Positions 1 through 8,520 of a stretch of 64,000 nt of DNA are shown piece by piece. The position numbers were made by a program, and so were the translations under genes. The DNA is taken from the NCBI GenBank assembly GCA_947500385.1, contig CANMSA010000001.1, positions 434,001 through 498,000 on the forward strand, in the 5' to 3' direction. Below the pieces are notes generated by a model. That model searched no databases. It saw only the letters and a list, made by a program, of their open reading frames with translations, and had not been told where the DNA came from. This stretch comes from an uncultured Flavobacteriaceae bacterium (GTDB lineage: Bacteria > Bacteroidota > Bacteroidia > Flavobacteriales > Flavobacteriaceae). Each line of letters begins with the position of its first letter. Positions within the stretch are counted from its first letter, which is position 1.

Positions 1-3000
1 TCTGCTCCGTCAGGATCCAAACGAATGGCTGCCTCATCTTCCATAAAAGTGGCCGCGTCCCTCAATTTTGAAACATCCGATTTTCTAACAATCTCGCCAT
101 TTAACTCAATAGACTCGTAGTTATCCTCTTCAAGGTTATTGGCAATATCCTGATACTCTTCGGCCCCTGCACGTAAACGAATGGCAAATTCATAATTGGC
201 GATATCCCAATTGTCGTACATGCCTTGCATCTCATCCCGATTGCGCTTGAGTTTTTCCTTTGCAATGGTCTTCAGCATTTCGAGCCACTCATTTTCTATG
301 AATTCATTGGCATTATCCGCCACATTTTCAATGACTTCCGCAATATCTTCGAATTCCACGTTCACCGACTCACGAATTGCCTCCCTTGCCCTTCTCTCTT
401 GCTCTTCAATGAGATCTGAAAATTCGGAGTAGGTGGAAAACAACTGGGGTAACATGAAAACTCCGGCCATTTCGGCAGGATACGCAAGCGTATTTAGAAT
501 ATTCCTCCCAAAGTCAATGATTTCTTTGGTGATTGCACTGCCGGGAACCACACTATCCAATAAATTGTAAGTAGCCCTAGCGATTTCGGTCGCTATTGTG
601 AAGTAATCATAAGGATTGTTGGCTATGTTCGCTATGTCGGTATCTAACTCATCTATAGGAGTATTGGTCAATTCATCGGCTAATGTATCGTTATACATTT
701 CCCGACCTTTTGCCAGGGTATGATACAACACCAAACTTCTAAATCTACCTTCTTCAATGGCCGCAAAGCGCAAGGCATATAGCATATCCGGGTCCGAAAG
801 GGAGAATTCCATGAACTTATCGACCAAATGGTTTAACAAACCTTCTTTATAGTTTTCTAAATCAAGCGCTTCCAGCCATTGTTCAGGTGATAATCCACTT
901 ACCGCCCACTCGTCTAATAAATAACTGATCATCAATCCCGGTACGTCGTATTCAATGAAGTCGGCCAACAACAACTCCCGCTCAGCTTCTATTTCTTCCG
1001 CGCTATTTTCTGGTCGGAAATCTTCGATGTTAAAGTTTTCGGGAACATATTGGATGGCCTCGATTTGCGGAATCCAGTGGAACAGAAATTTCTCGCTATG
1101 AACTTGCAGGGTTTCCTCGGTAAAGTCATCGACCGTGAGCGTACGCAATACAAAATCGGAATAAACGATGCCTTCAAACTCATCGAGATCCGGACTGATC
1201 GCACCCGCAACGGGATCATTGCCACTTACTTCTGATAACATGATGGATAATACCAGTTGATACAAATCAAAGTCTGACGCCTGCATTAAGTTTTCTGGCT
1301 CCCAAGGCAAACGTGCTTGCAAGGCCGGAATGACTACGTTCCAATCTATGGCAGCCGGGTCATAGTTTGTATTGTTTTCGAGATATTCTTCCAGTTTGTA
1401 TAAAATCACATTCTCCGTAATGGATCGTATTCTTGCACTGATCCGCGCCTCGAGCAGCGGCATTTCAATCACTCCGCCTACCCTTGCCCAAGCCCTTGCA
1501 TCGCGTTCAATTAGGCTTTTTATACTTGTACTCCTAAGAAACTCAGCAGTTTCATGAATGGGACCTTCCTCAGGAGAGAACACCTGTTCTATATGCTCTT
1601 CAAATATTGACCAAGCATTGTCCGTGTTCGAGAAAAAATCCAACGTTTCCTGGTCTACCGCCAAATCATAATCGAGTGTTTCATCACCAAAGTATACTCT
1701 TATATACAAGGTTTCCGTAAGGGTATTTTGGCAATCAGGTGGACATGCCCGTTGTACATCCGGCATTTCTTTTTTCGCTATCCCTGCGCTAGCCCCCTGT
1801 TGCACCGTATGGGTCAATTCATGTGCCAACAAATGCTTGCCCGAAGCCGTATCTGGTCGGTATTTCCCTTCGTTAAAATAAATATCATTGCCATGGGTAA
1901 AAGCCTGAGCATTCAGGTCTTTGCTCATTTGTACTGCCTTGCTATCGGTATGGATGTTAACCCCACTGAAATCTGCTCCGATGCCCCCCTCCATCTGATT
2001 GCGGGTCCTGCCATCCATCCTCGTTCCTTTCCCGGCAGTTGCACTTAATTGATCTTCTAAACTAGCGTTATTTGTTGCGGTAGAAGAGGACGTTTCTTCT
2101 TTCTTTTGGACCGTACTTTGAGCACCTCCAAAGGCGGTAAAAAATGCATGGAATTGAGATCTGGGCCTTGTTCGTTCCTTGACCTCGCTAAAATTGCCGC
2201 TATTCCCATCTATTGAATCGATCATGTCTCCATTGACCGCTTTTATAATACAATGGTGCTGAAATTCGGTAAAATAACCAATGTCTCCTGGTTGTGGGTT
2301 ATCAGTAGGTTGTAGGGTTCCAAAACGCGATACTCCCATACCTACTTCCCAAAACCCGAGGTCGATTCCGGCCTTTTTAATGGCATAGACCGAAAAGATG
2401 CCGCACCAATGCGGAAACTCGTCTACATATCGCACATTCTGAATTACTTCATCGGACCAAGCATCTTTTGCTGCCAAATGAAAAATTTCGAGCAGATGCT
2501 CGGCTCCTATGCGCCCACCGGAACCATCGTCTTTTTTCGCCTCTATTTTCCCCACCATTTTTTGTGCCTCATGCACAATACGCTCTCTCGACCCAGTGGC
2601 ACCGGCGCTACTACCGCTCAATTGCACATTGGGCATTTTTTTAAACATGATGGGGTAGGCCGTTCTTTCCATTTCCAATGACCGCAATTGCACATTTGGG
2701 TCTTCCTCTTCTTCGGGAGTACCTACAGTCCCCATGCTTTCTTTTCGTTGCAGCTCTTCGGTCTCCCCTTCTTCAACTTCTTCTTTTTCACATTCATCAC
2801 ATTTGGCCTGCACCGTTGGCATAGGAACGAGTGATGCAGGTGTAACCGCCTCCGAGGTGAAAACTTCCGGGGCGGTGGCACCCTCCGCTTTGGGTTGAAC
2901 AACTTCCTCGGCATTGCTTTCAAAAATGGGTTTTTCTTGAATCTCAGGAGCCTCGTCCACAATTTCTTGCGTTTCCTCTTCCTTTTTCTGAACCGCTTCT

Positions 3001-3335
3001 TCTTGTTCACATTCGTTACATTTCGCTTGTAATGTGCCCTCTTCCTGCTGTGCTTCGGGAACAACCTCCTCCCGAGGTTCTTCTGATGCAACCTCATTAT
3101 TGCTTAACTTTTGTACCACCTTATCGGCCATGGCATCTGCCTCGACCTCGTATTTATCATTGGGTTCGCCAACCGTCAATTTGGGTTGAACGGTCGCTGG
3201 ACTAAAAAAAGAGGTCGGCACCTCATTCGATTTTGAGAAAAAAGAGTCCCCCCCTTCTTTTGAAAAGAAAGGTGGACGCTTTGCCTGTATTTGCTTATTC
3301 GCGGAAGAACTTGTTTTTACCTCAGCTGTGATCAC
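1..3335 (-). CDS. eCIS cargo protein with CHAP-like and DUF4157 domains (partial)
   Basis: This gene starts inside the window and runs off the left edge, so about 1111 N-terminal residues are visible. The start is taken as GTG at 3335: an in-frame stop lies just upstream and no ATG precedes the conserved leader. The leader (about residues 18-75, PPFFSKEG then QPKLTVGEPNDKYEVEAD) closely matches that of the 1339-aa cargo at 3763-7782. Two CxxC knuckles (KCNECE near 105, KCDECE near 180) follow. Around residues 270-380 is a CHAP/NlpC-like amidase segment with HWCGIF (Cys near 310) and QHHCII (His near 361), the expected Cys-His pair. A DUF4157 domain lies around 440-515, ending HELTHTVQQGAS. 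The remainder is acidic and helical with no recognised domain. Family knowledge: DUF4157 proteins are hallmark eCIS cargo. Inference: a loaded effector that may cleave peptidoglycan or a peptide bond. Confidence 0.85.
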   Translation of the reverse strand, partial: MITAEVKTSSSANKQIQAKRPPFFSKEGGDSFFSKSNEVPTSFFSPATVQPKLTVGEPNDKYEVEADAMADKVVQKLSNNEVASEEPREEVVPEAQQEEGTLQAKCNECEQEEAVQKKEEETQEIVDEAPEIQEKPIFESNAEEVVQPKAEGATAPEVFTSEAVTPASLVPMPTVQAKCDECEKEEVEEGETEELQRKESMGTVGTPEEEEDPNVQLRSLEMERTAYPIMFKKMPNVQLSGSSAGATGSRERIVHEAQKMVGKIEAKKDDGSGGRIGAEHLLEIFHLAAKDAWSDEVIQNVRYVDEFPHWCGIFSVYAIKKAGIDLGFWEVGMGVSRFGTLQPTDNPQPGDIGYFTEFQHHCIIKAVNGDMIDSIDGNSGNFSEVKERTRPRSQFHAFFTAFGGAQSTVQKKEETSSSTATNNASLEDQLSATAGKGTRMDGRTRNQMEGGIGADFSGVNIHTDSKAVQMSKDLNAQAFTHGNDIYFNEGKYRPDTASGKHLLAHELTHTVQQGASAGIAKKEMPDVQRACPPDCQNTLTETLYIRVYFGDETLDYDLAVDQETLDFFSNTDNAWSIFEEHIEQVFSPEEGPIHETAEFLRSTSIKSLIERDARAWARVGGVIEMPLLEARISARIRSITENVILYKLEEYLENNTNYDPAAIDWNVVIPALQARLPWEPENLMQASDFDLYQLVLSIMLSEVSGNDPVAGAISPDLDEFEGIVYSDFVLRTLTVDDFTEETLQVHSEKFLFHWIPQIEAIQYVPENFNIEDFRPENSAEEIEAERELLLADFIEYDVPGLMISYLLDEWAVSGLSPEQWLEALDLENYKEGLLNHLVDKFMEFSLSDPDMLYALRFAAIEEGRFRSLVLYHTLAKGREMYNDTLADELTNTPIDELDTDIANIANNPYDYFTIATEIARATYNLLDSVVPGSAITKEIIDFGRNILNTLAYPAEMAGVFMLPQLFSTYSEFSDLIEEQERRAREAIRESVNVEFEDIAEVIENVADNANEFIENEWLEMLKTIAKEKLKRNRDEMQGMYDNWDIANYEFAIRLRAGAEEYQDIANNLEEDNYESIELNGEIVRKSDVSKLRDAATFMEDEAAIRLDPDGA

Positions 3336-3350
3336 TTGTATTAGTATTTT

Positions 3351-3752
3351 TTAAGACACTAGTATCTTTTCTAGTTTCGCGTTCGATGCTATCAAATGGT
3401 TCACCATTGTATTTATCGCTTTCTCCATTAGTTTTTCATCAAAGTTTTTCATGTAAAGTTCAATTGACAGAAATAAGATGCCTTCTTCATCCACCGCGTA
3501 TTTAATTAGGGGGTCTTTCGAGTTTAATATGAGTAATGTTTCCATTGATTTTTTTGAGGACACAAAAGTTTCTTCTGGCTTGCACAAAGGATAAATCGAT
3601 AAGAAAACAAACCCATTCGCTTCCGTGATTCCAATCGTCTTGAAATCACCATTTACCTCAATTCTCTTCACCCAACCCATTTTTCCAAATTTTTGGATAG
3701 CCGAACTATGCAGCCTATTATATGCTTCAACAATTTGTTCCAAACCCACCAT
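3351..3752 (-). CDS. YbjN/secretion-chaperone-like protein, possible chaperone or immunity partner of the nuclease cargo
   Basis: A 133-aa acidic, soluble protein with no signal peptide or membrane segment. Its pattern of alternating strands and a C-terminal helix (LLILNSKDPLIKYAVD, then EEGILFLSIELYMKN, then helix) resembles the YbjN / type III secretion chaperone fold, judged by eye only. It starts ten bases after the stop of the 1339-aa cargo with the nuclease-like C-terminus and ends 15 bases before the next cargo gene, so it is co-transcribed with both. Inference: either a chaperone that holds a cargo for loading, or an immunity protein that neutralises the nuclease. The position directly after the toxin domain fits both roles. 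Confidence is high that the gene is real and low for its function. Confidence 0.75.
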   Translation of the reverse strand: MVGLEQIVEAYNRLHSSAIQKFGKMGWVKRIEVNGDFKTIGITEANGFVFLSIYPLCKPEETFVSSKKSMETLLILNSKDPLIKYAVDEEGILFLSIELYMKNFDEKLMEKAINTMVNHLIASNAKLEKILVS

Positions 3753-3762
3753 TGCGTTGTTT

Positions 3763-6700
3763 TTAGTTTGTAAATGAATTTCGTGAAATAGTATTTTCGG
3801 TTACCTTCATTCTTCCAACAGAATCCAAGGTTCCTGTAAACCCTTTGGCCCATGCATTTACTTGCACCGGACGCATCTTTTTTCTTCCCTTTTTAGTGTC
3901 ATCATATTTTGCACTTATGGTCACATAAATTACCCAGGGCGTCGCTGCTGCATTCTTGGCTTTTATCCAATTAGCCATGGGCCCTTCAAACTGATTCGGG
4001 AATCGGGATAGGTTCAAATCTGCTGTCATTGGCACTAGATTCTTTCTCGTTCCAGGCCCATAAAAACGATCTCCCAATAAATGCCCCCCATGATCCCCGG
4101 GTTCGTTGCCAGGTAATTTACTTGCACTAAAATGGGCATCCCTACCTACTTTATTTTTCATTTGATCTATATGCCCAAAAACTTTTGTGGGGCGTACATT
4201 TTTCTTGGCCGAAAACCTGCTATCTACCTGTTTTCCCATTGCTTTAGCCTTGTACTCCATAGGTTCAAAACCTACCTTGTCCTTTAAAACCGCCTGGTTT
4301 TCATCTGTTTCCTTTTCTTTTTGTGAAAACTGGCTCAATAATCCTACTTGAATTTTTGATCTTCGAATAGTTAATCGAGGCAACAAACCTTTCCACTTGG
4401 ATGCTATTCGGATTGCCTTGGGCTTACCCGACTTTTTATCAAACACAAAAGAGTATGCCCCTTTGGTAATCGTTTTTATATCTGGTAAGTTCTTTTCATC
4501 TACCCGTTTCCCAATGAGCCGTTGTTTTCTTATTATTCTTAAGATTTTGACCGCTTCCGCCCTATCTTTTTTGCTTCGGGATTTTACTCCCGTCATGCTT
4601 TTTAGAACTTGACTGCCAAACTTCCGTACAAAACTGTCCAAGGTTTTTTTGTAGCTTCTCTGTACCGTATTCTTTTGTCCTGATCCATTCTGGTGTACCA
4701 CATGTGTAAGCTCATGTGCCAAAAGATGCTTGCCTGGTGTTGTATTGGGCGCATATTTGTCCTTTCCGAAATAGATGTCCTTATTTTGTGTGAAAGCGTC
4801 TGCCTGGATGCCTTCGGCAGCCTCGGTAGCGTCCAAATCGGTATGCACTTTCACCTTGCTAAAATCTTGTTGAAACTCCTCTTCCATTTCATTTCGAAAG
4901 TCCGTTGGGAGCGGACTCCCTTTTGAGGCGCCCATCATACCTTCGATATGGGTATCTGGTAATACAGGTTGAGAGGATCCATTGTCCGAAGCACTTCGTT
5001 GAATAAACAGGTTTTCTATATTCGGGGTGATTTGTTCCTTTAAGGCCACAGAGGCATGTTCATACAAAAATGACACTCCATTTTTGGCATTTATGATCGC
5101 TGGTTGAAAGCCTTTTACTACTTTTTGAATGGAATTGTTTATTGGATCAACGGTGCCCTCTGGAATCATTGGCTCAACAACATACTTTGAAATAGCGGCC
5201 CGTATTTGTGGTACCGCACCAACAGCCTTCACCATTTTTATTTTCTTCCCGACAAAAGCCAAAATGAATGGGGTAATCGCACTGGCCACTTCTTGGGTCT
5301 TAATTTGAAAGTCCATGACACTTTCTTCAAAATTTTGGATTAACGCCAGGAGAAAGGTTTTTCCACCAAGCAAAAATTCCTGAAGCTTGTCTCCTAGTTG
5401 CGAAGTGAGCTTCTTAACCAATTTATGTACTTCTTTTTTATTTTTAGGCGCTTTCTCTAGTTGTTCCATAAGTTTCAAGAAGATGGGCAGCCCTGCAATC
5501 AACACCCCGATATCTCCCATAAAATCAACAAACTTGCGGCGAATGTTGAAAATCACTTTGAGTGTCTCCTTTATCTTTTTTAAGATCCCAACTATTTTTT
5601 TGATAAAGGATTTCAGTTTGGCTCGCTCATTGCCAAATGCGGTTTCTTTGCCTTTTAATTCGGGCTCTTTGACCGCACTGTTCGCCCATACCTCCATTTT
5701 ATTGATCGCGGCAGCCCCCTCTCCTTCAACTCCAAGCATCATCAACAACAGTTTTTCTGGGTCTGAAAACCAGGAAGTGGCCGTTGCCAAATAGGTCTTG
5801 GAATTCATTAATAGATCGATGCTTGTTTTGATCGATTTGAGTTCTCCCAGATTAGAGATGGTTTGGATCATATTAACGGCTTTAAATATAGGTCCGCCAT
5901 ATACCATGGTTCCCACTTCGGTAACCACACCACCCACCAATGCCGAACCTTCGATCGCTTGGTTGATGCATTCCGGGTCGCTATCACAATACCCTACCAT
6001 TTCCATCCAATCTTTTCCCCTTTCCTTAAACCACTCTTCGCCCCCTTCCCAACCAAGTGCTCCTGCCAAGCCCCCGGCTCCCGCAGTCAAACCGCCCGGA
6101 ATACCCGTAACCGTATCGACCACGACATCTTGAAAAAAGCTCATTTCTTTGATACCATTGTCTTTTTTGTAGTCTGCAGAGTATTTATTTTTCAGAGCCT
6201 TCACCTGACCTACTTTGTCAAAATGATTAAAAATCAAATCATAGTAGCTGGTAATTTCACTGGAGAAGACGCCCCCTATATCTTTCATTTTGCCCCGTAG
6301 TTTCATGAACATCTTATCCAAGTAGTAGCCACCGTCCTTATATTTGGCATATCTATTTAAATTACCAACGAACTTATTCTCGGCCCATTTGGTAAGTATT
6401 TGGATGACTCGGTTCTCATCGGCGTCACTATAGTAGCTAGAATTAAGAATCATCACCACAAAATTGAAATCTATTTGCAGCAGGTTTTTATTGAGTTCTT
6501 TAAGCGTCTTATATTTTCTTTGATCTGCAACGCCCATATCGGCCAGTGCCTGCTTCGGACTGGTAATTTCGGTAGGAAAAATAGGGGCGTTGTTATAATG
6601 CCCCAATGCCAATTTGCTATTCTTTGGCCCTTTTAAGGCCTTGCTGCCCACTATGATTCTCGTGCCCGGGCCAAGTTCTTCGGTTACCGAACGATTGTTA

Positions 6701-7782
6701 AAGGTCGCCAAGGTATCTGCTTGATCGATATTCCCGTACAAATAGTTCGATAGGTCATTGAAATTGGCCATAATCCTCAACTCCGCATAAGTGGCCTTTT
6801 TATTGTAATCGACCAGCCAGTACAGTGAGTTGAAACCAAAAATTTTGAGAGGTTTGGCGACCTCTTCGCCAACCTCTTTCTCGGTCGCAGCAGGCAGATC
6901 TTCCGTAATCTCTTCTGGTTCTGGCGACAACTGCACATTTGAAGCTCCCTGCTGAACCGTATGCGTCAGTTCATGCGCTAATAAATGTTGGCCCTTACTC
7001 GTACTTGGATCGTATTTGCCTTCATTAAAATAAATATCACTGCCATTGGCAAAGGCCTGCGCCCCCAATTCCTTGTTCATTTGAACGGCATTGCTGTCCG
7101 TATGCACTCGAACCCCACTAAAATCGGCCCCAAACGCATCATCCATGGATGCTTGGACATGCTCCGGTAGGCTTGCCCCACCGCCCTTGGTCGCATTCAA
7201 TTGACGCGCTATACCCCCGTTATCGAATTTACCCGGCCCTTGCGCTTTCTTTTGTACTTCCAGTTCATCTCCCGATAAATCGTCTTCTTGCTTTTGCAGT
7301 TGTTCTTCCTCACAGGAGGCGCATTTGGTTTGCACAGTGGGCACCGCCATTGGTTTTGCTTGCACATCGGCTTCCGGTTTCTCAACAGCACTTTCAAAAA
7401 TAGGTTTACGCTGTATACTTGTTATTCCATTGGGCAAGGCACCTTCTTTCTTTTGTAATTTTTCCTCTTTTTCGCATTCTGAGCATTTGGTTTGTATTTC
7501 TGCTTTTGAGGCATTATGCAATGGGATGTTGGCAGCCGTATCGGTGCCATTTACTTTCTGCACTATCTTATCGGCCATGGCATCGGCCTCGACTTCATAT
7601 TTGTCATTGGGCTGGCCTATCGTAAGTTTTGGTTGAATCGTCGGCGGTACAAAAAACGAAGTTGTTGGTTCAGAAGCTTTTGAAAAAAAGTCACCCTGCC
7701 CTTCTTTCGAAAAGAATGGTTCCCGCTTTTTCTGCAATAGATTGTCTGCGGTAGTACTTTTAGTTGTTTCTTCTATTTTCAA
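3763..7782 (-). CDS. eCIS cargo toxin: two DUF4157 domains and a C-terminal DNA/RNA endonuclease-like domain
   Basis: A 1339-aa protein. Residues 20-75 carry the leader shared with the cargo at 1-3335. CxxC knuckles follow at about 100-103 and 154-157. The first DUF4157 domain is at about 200-282 with HELTH at 270-274; the second is at about 951-1032 with HELTH at 1023-1027. Between them is a long helical region with glycine-rich hydrophobic stretches near 557-580 and 613-632, possibly membrane-active. The C-terminal 140 residues contain DHGGHLLGDRF (about 1230-1240) and KNLVPMTADLN, the pattern of the Endonuclease_NS_2-type DNA/RNA non-specific nucleases of polymorphic toxins, so the putative catalytic His is present. 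Two DUF4157 copies in one chain are unusual and suggest a fused or duplicated cargo. Inference: an injected nuclease toxin. The gene next to it encodes a likely chaperone or immunity partner. Confidence 0.88.
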   Translation of the reverse strand: MKIEETTKSTTADNLLQKKREPFFSKEGQGDFFSKASEPTTSFFVPPTIQPKLTIGQPNDKYEVEADAMADKIVQKVNGTDTAANIPLHNASKAEIQTKCSECEKEEKLQKKEGALPNGITSIQRKPIFESAVEKPEADVQAKPMAVPTVQTKCASCEEEQLQKQEDDLSGDELEVQKKAQGPGKFDNGGIARQLNATKGGGASLPEHVQASMDDAFGADFSGVRVHTDSNAVQMNKELGAQAFANGSDIYFNEGKYDPSTSKGQHLLAHELTHTVQQGASNVQLSPEPEEITEDLPAATEKEVGEEVAKPLKIFGFNSLYWLVDYNKKATYAELRIMANFNDLSNYLYGNIDQADTLATFNNRSVTEELGPGTRIIVGSKALKGPKNSKLALGHYNNAPIFPTEITSPKQALADMGVADQRKYKTLKELNKNLLQIDFNFVVMILNSSYYSDADENRVIQILTKWAENKFVGNLNRYAKYKDGGYYLDKMFMKLRGKMKDIGGVFSSEITSYYDLIFNHFDKVGQVKALKNKYSADYKKDNGIKEMSFFQDVVVDTVTGIPGGLTAGAGGLAGALGWEGGEEWFKERGKDWMEMVGYCDSDPECINQAIEGSALVGGVVTEVGTMVYGGPIFKAVNMIQTISNLGELKSIKTSIDLLMNSKTYLATATSWFSDPEKLLLMMLGVEGEGAAAINKMEVWANSAVKEPELKGKETAFGNERAKLKSFIKKIVGILKKIKETLKVIFNIRRKFVDFMGDIGVLIAGLPIFLKLMEQLEKAPKNKKEVHKLVKKLTSQLGDKLQEFLLGGKTFLLALIQNFEESVMDFQIKTQEVASAITPFILAFVGKKIKMVKAVGAVPQIRAAISKYVVEPMIPEGTVDPINNSIQKVVKGFQPAIINAKNGVSFLYEHASVALKEQITPNIENLFIQRSASDNGSSQPVLPDTHIEGMMGASKGSPLPTDFRNEMEEEFQQDFSKVKVHTDLDATEAAEGIQADAFTQNKDIYFGKDKYAPNTTPGKHLLAHELTHVVHQNGSGQKNTVQRSYKKTLDSFVRKFGSQVLKSMTGVKSRSKKDRAEAVKILRIIRKQRLIGKRVDEKNLPDIKTITKGAYSFVFDKKSGKPKAIRIASKWKGLLPRLTIRRSKIQVGLLSQFSQKEKETDENQAVLKDKVGFEPMEYKAKAMGKQVDSRFSAKKNVRPTKVFGHIDQMKNKVGRDAHFSASKLPGNEPGDHGGHLLGDRFYGPGTRKNLVPMTADLNLSRFPNQFEGPMANWIKAKNAAATPWVIYVTISAKYDDTKKGRKKMRPVQVNAWAKGFTGTLDSVGRMKVTENTISRNSFTN

Positions 7783-7833
7783 TGGTTGCCTTCCCTTTTA
7801 TATTCCCTAATTCTTGTTGCGTTTTTGCAACAT

Positions 7834-8499
7834 TTATTCTTTTATATCAGTGTTCAGAATTTTTTTGTTCAAATACTGTTTTACCCTTGGATTGCTCCAC
7901 GACACCTTGCTTATTTTTTGTTGTACTAACAACGTATCTTTGAATACCTCGGGATGCTCCTGTACCGTTTTCTGAACAGTCGCTAATTCATGAATGCCTT
8001 TTAGCGATGTTAACATGGCCTCTCTTTTTCTATCCACTTCACTGCTTGAAGATGTTTGATTTTTCGCCACAGATATTACATCGGTTTCCGACCCCTGTTT
8101 ATCAAAGGCTTGTTGGGTTAAATCAAGTACCTTATCAGCATTCCCCAGCACCAAATTTGCTTCGCTGACCGCTTTTAAATCTTTAATACTATGTGCTCGT
8201 TTTTCTAGTTTTTCGGTCACTTTAGAAAGTTCTTCCTTGGCAATCTTGTCCTCAGGGTTTGCCAAGACATCATCGGTATATTTTATCAATGCGATTTTGT
8301 CTTTTTCTATTTGAATTTCTTGAATACTGGGGTAACCAATCATGAGAATGGGAATCGGAAAAAAGAACAGTAATTTTTTAATATCGTCTTTCTTTATGAT
8401 ATAGTAGACCAGGCCAGCACATAAAATAATGAACAAAAACACTCCCAAAAAAAGAAGTACTACCTCGTATAGGTATAGATTTTCAAAAAGCCTTTCCAT
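7834..8499 (-). CDS. Unrecognised membrane protein within the eCIS operon
   Basis: A 221-aa protein with two hydrophobic segments near the N-terminus (about residues 10-35, LLFLGVFLFIILCAGLVYYI, and about 43-57, LLFFFPIPILMIGYP), then a mostly helical, charged region rich in Lys and Glu (about 65-220). No known domain was recognised. It lies 51 bases upstream of the nuclease cargo and 21 bases after the tape-measure gene, in the same orientation, so it belongs to the operon. Inference: an inner-membrane protein that could help localise, assemble or release the particle, or act in self-protection. The sequence does not decide between these. Confidence 0.75.
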   Translation of the reverse strand: MERLFENLYLYEVVLLFLGVFLFIILCAGLVYYIIKKDDIKKLLFFFPIPILMIGYPSIQEIQIEKDKIALIKYTDDVLANPEDKIAKEELSKVTEKLEKRAHSIKDLKAVSEANLVLGNADKVLDLTQQAFDKQGSETDVISVAKNQTSSSSEVDRKREAMLTSLKGIHELATVQKTVQEHPEVFKDTLLVQQKISKVSWSNPRVKQYLNKKILNTDIKE

Positions 8500-8520
8500 T
8501 CGTCTTAATTTAAATTTGTG

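Noticed and set aside
2723-3097. Lys/Arg-rich minus-strand frame of 124 codons.
   Set aside because: It is a shifted-frame shadow of the acidic linker of the cargo gene that covers it; the residue bias is a by-product of that sequence.
5387-6300. Plus-strand frames opposite the 1339-aa cargo gene.
   Set aside because: Antisense shadows of a clearly coding region with no recognisable protein features.
1800-7030. Treating the HELTH motifs as proof of active DUF4157 proteases.
   Set aside because: The motif is a family signature, but a proteolytic role in eCIS cargo is not established from sequence alone.
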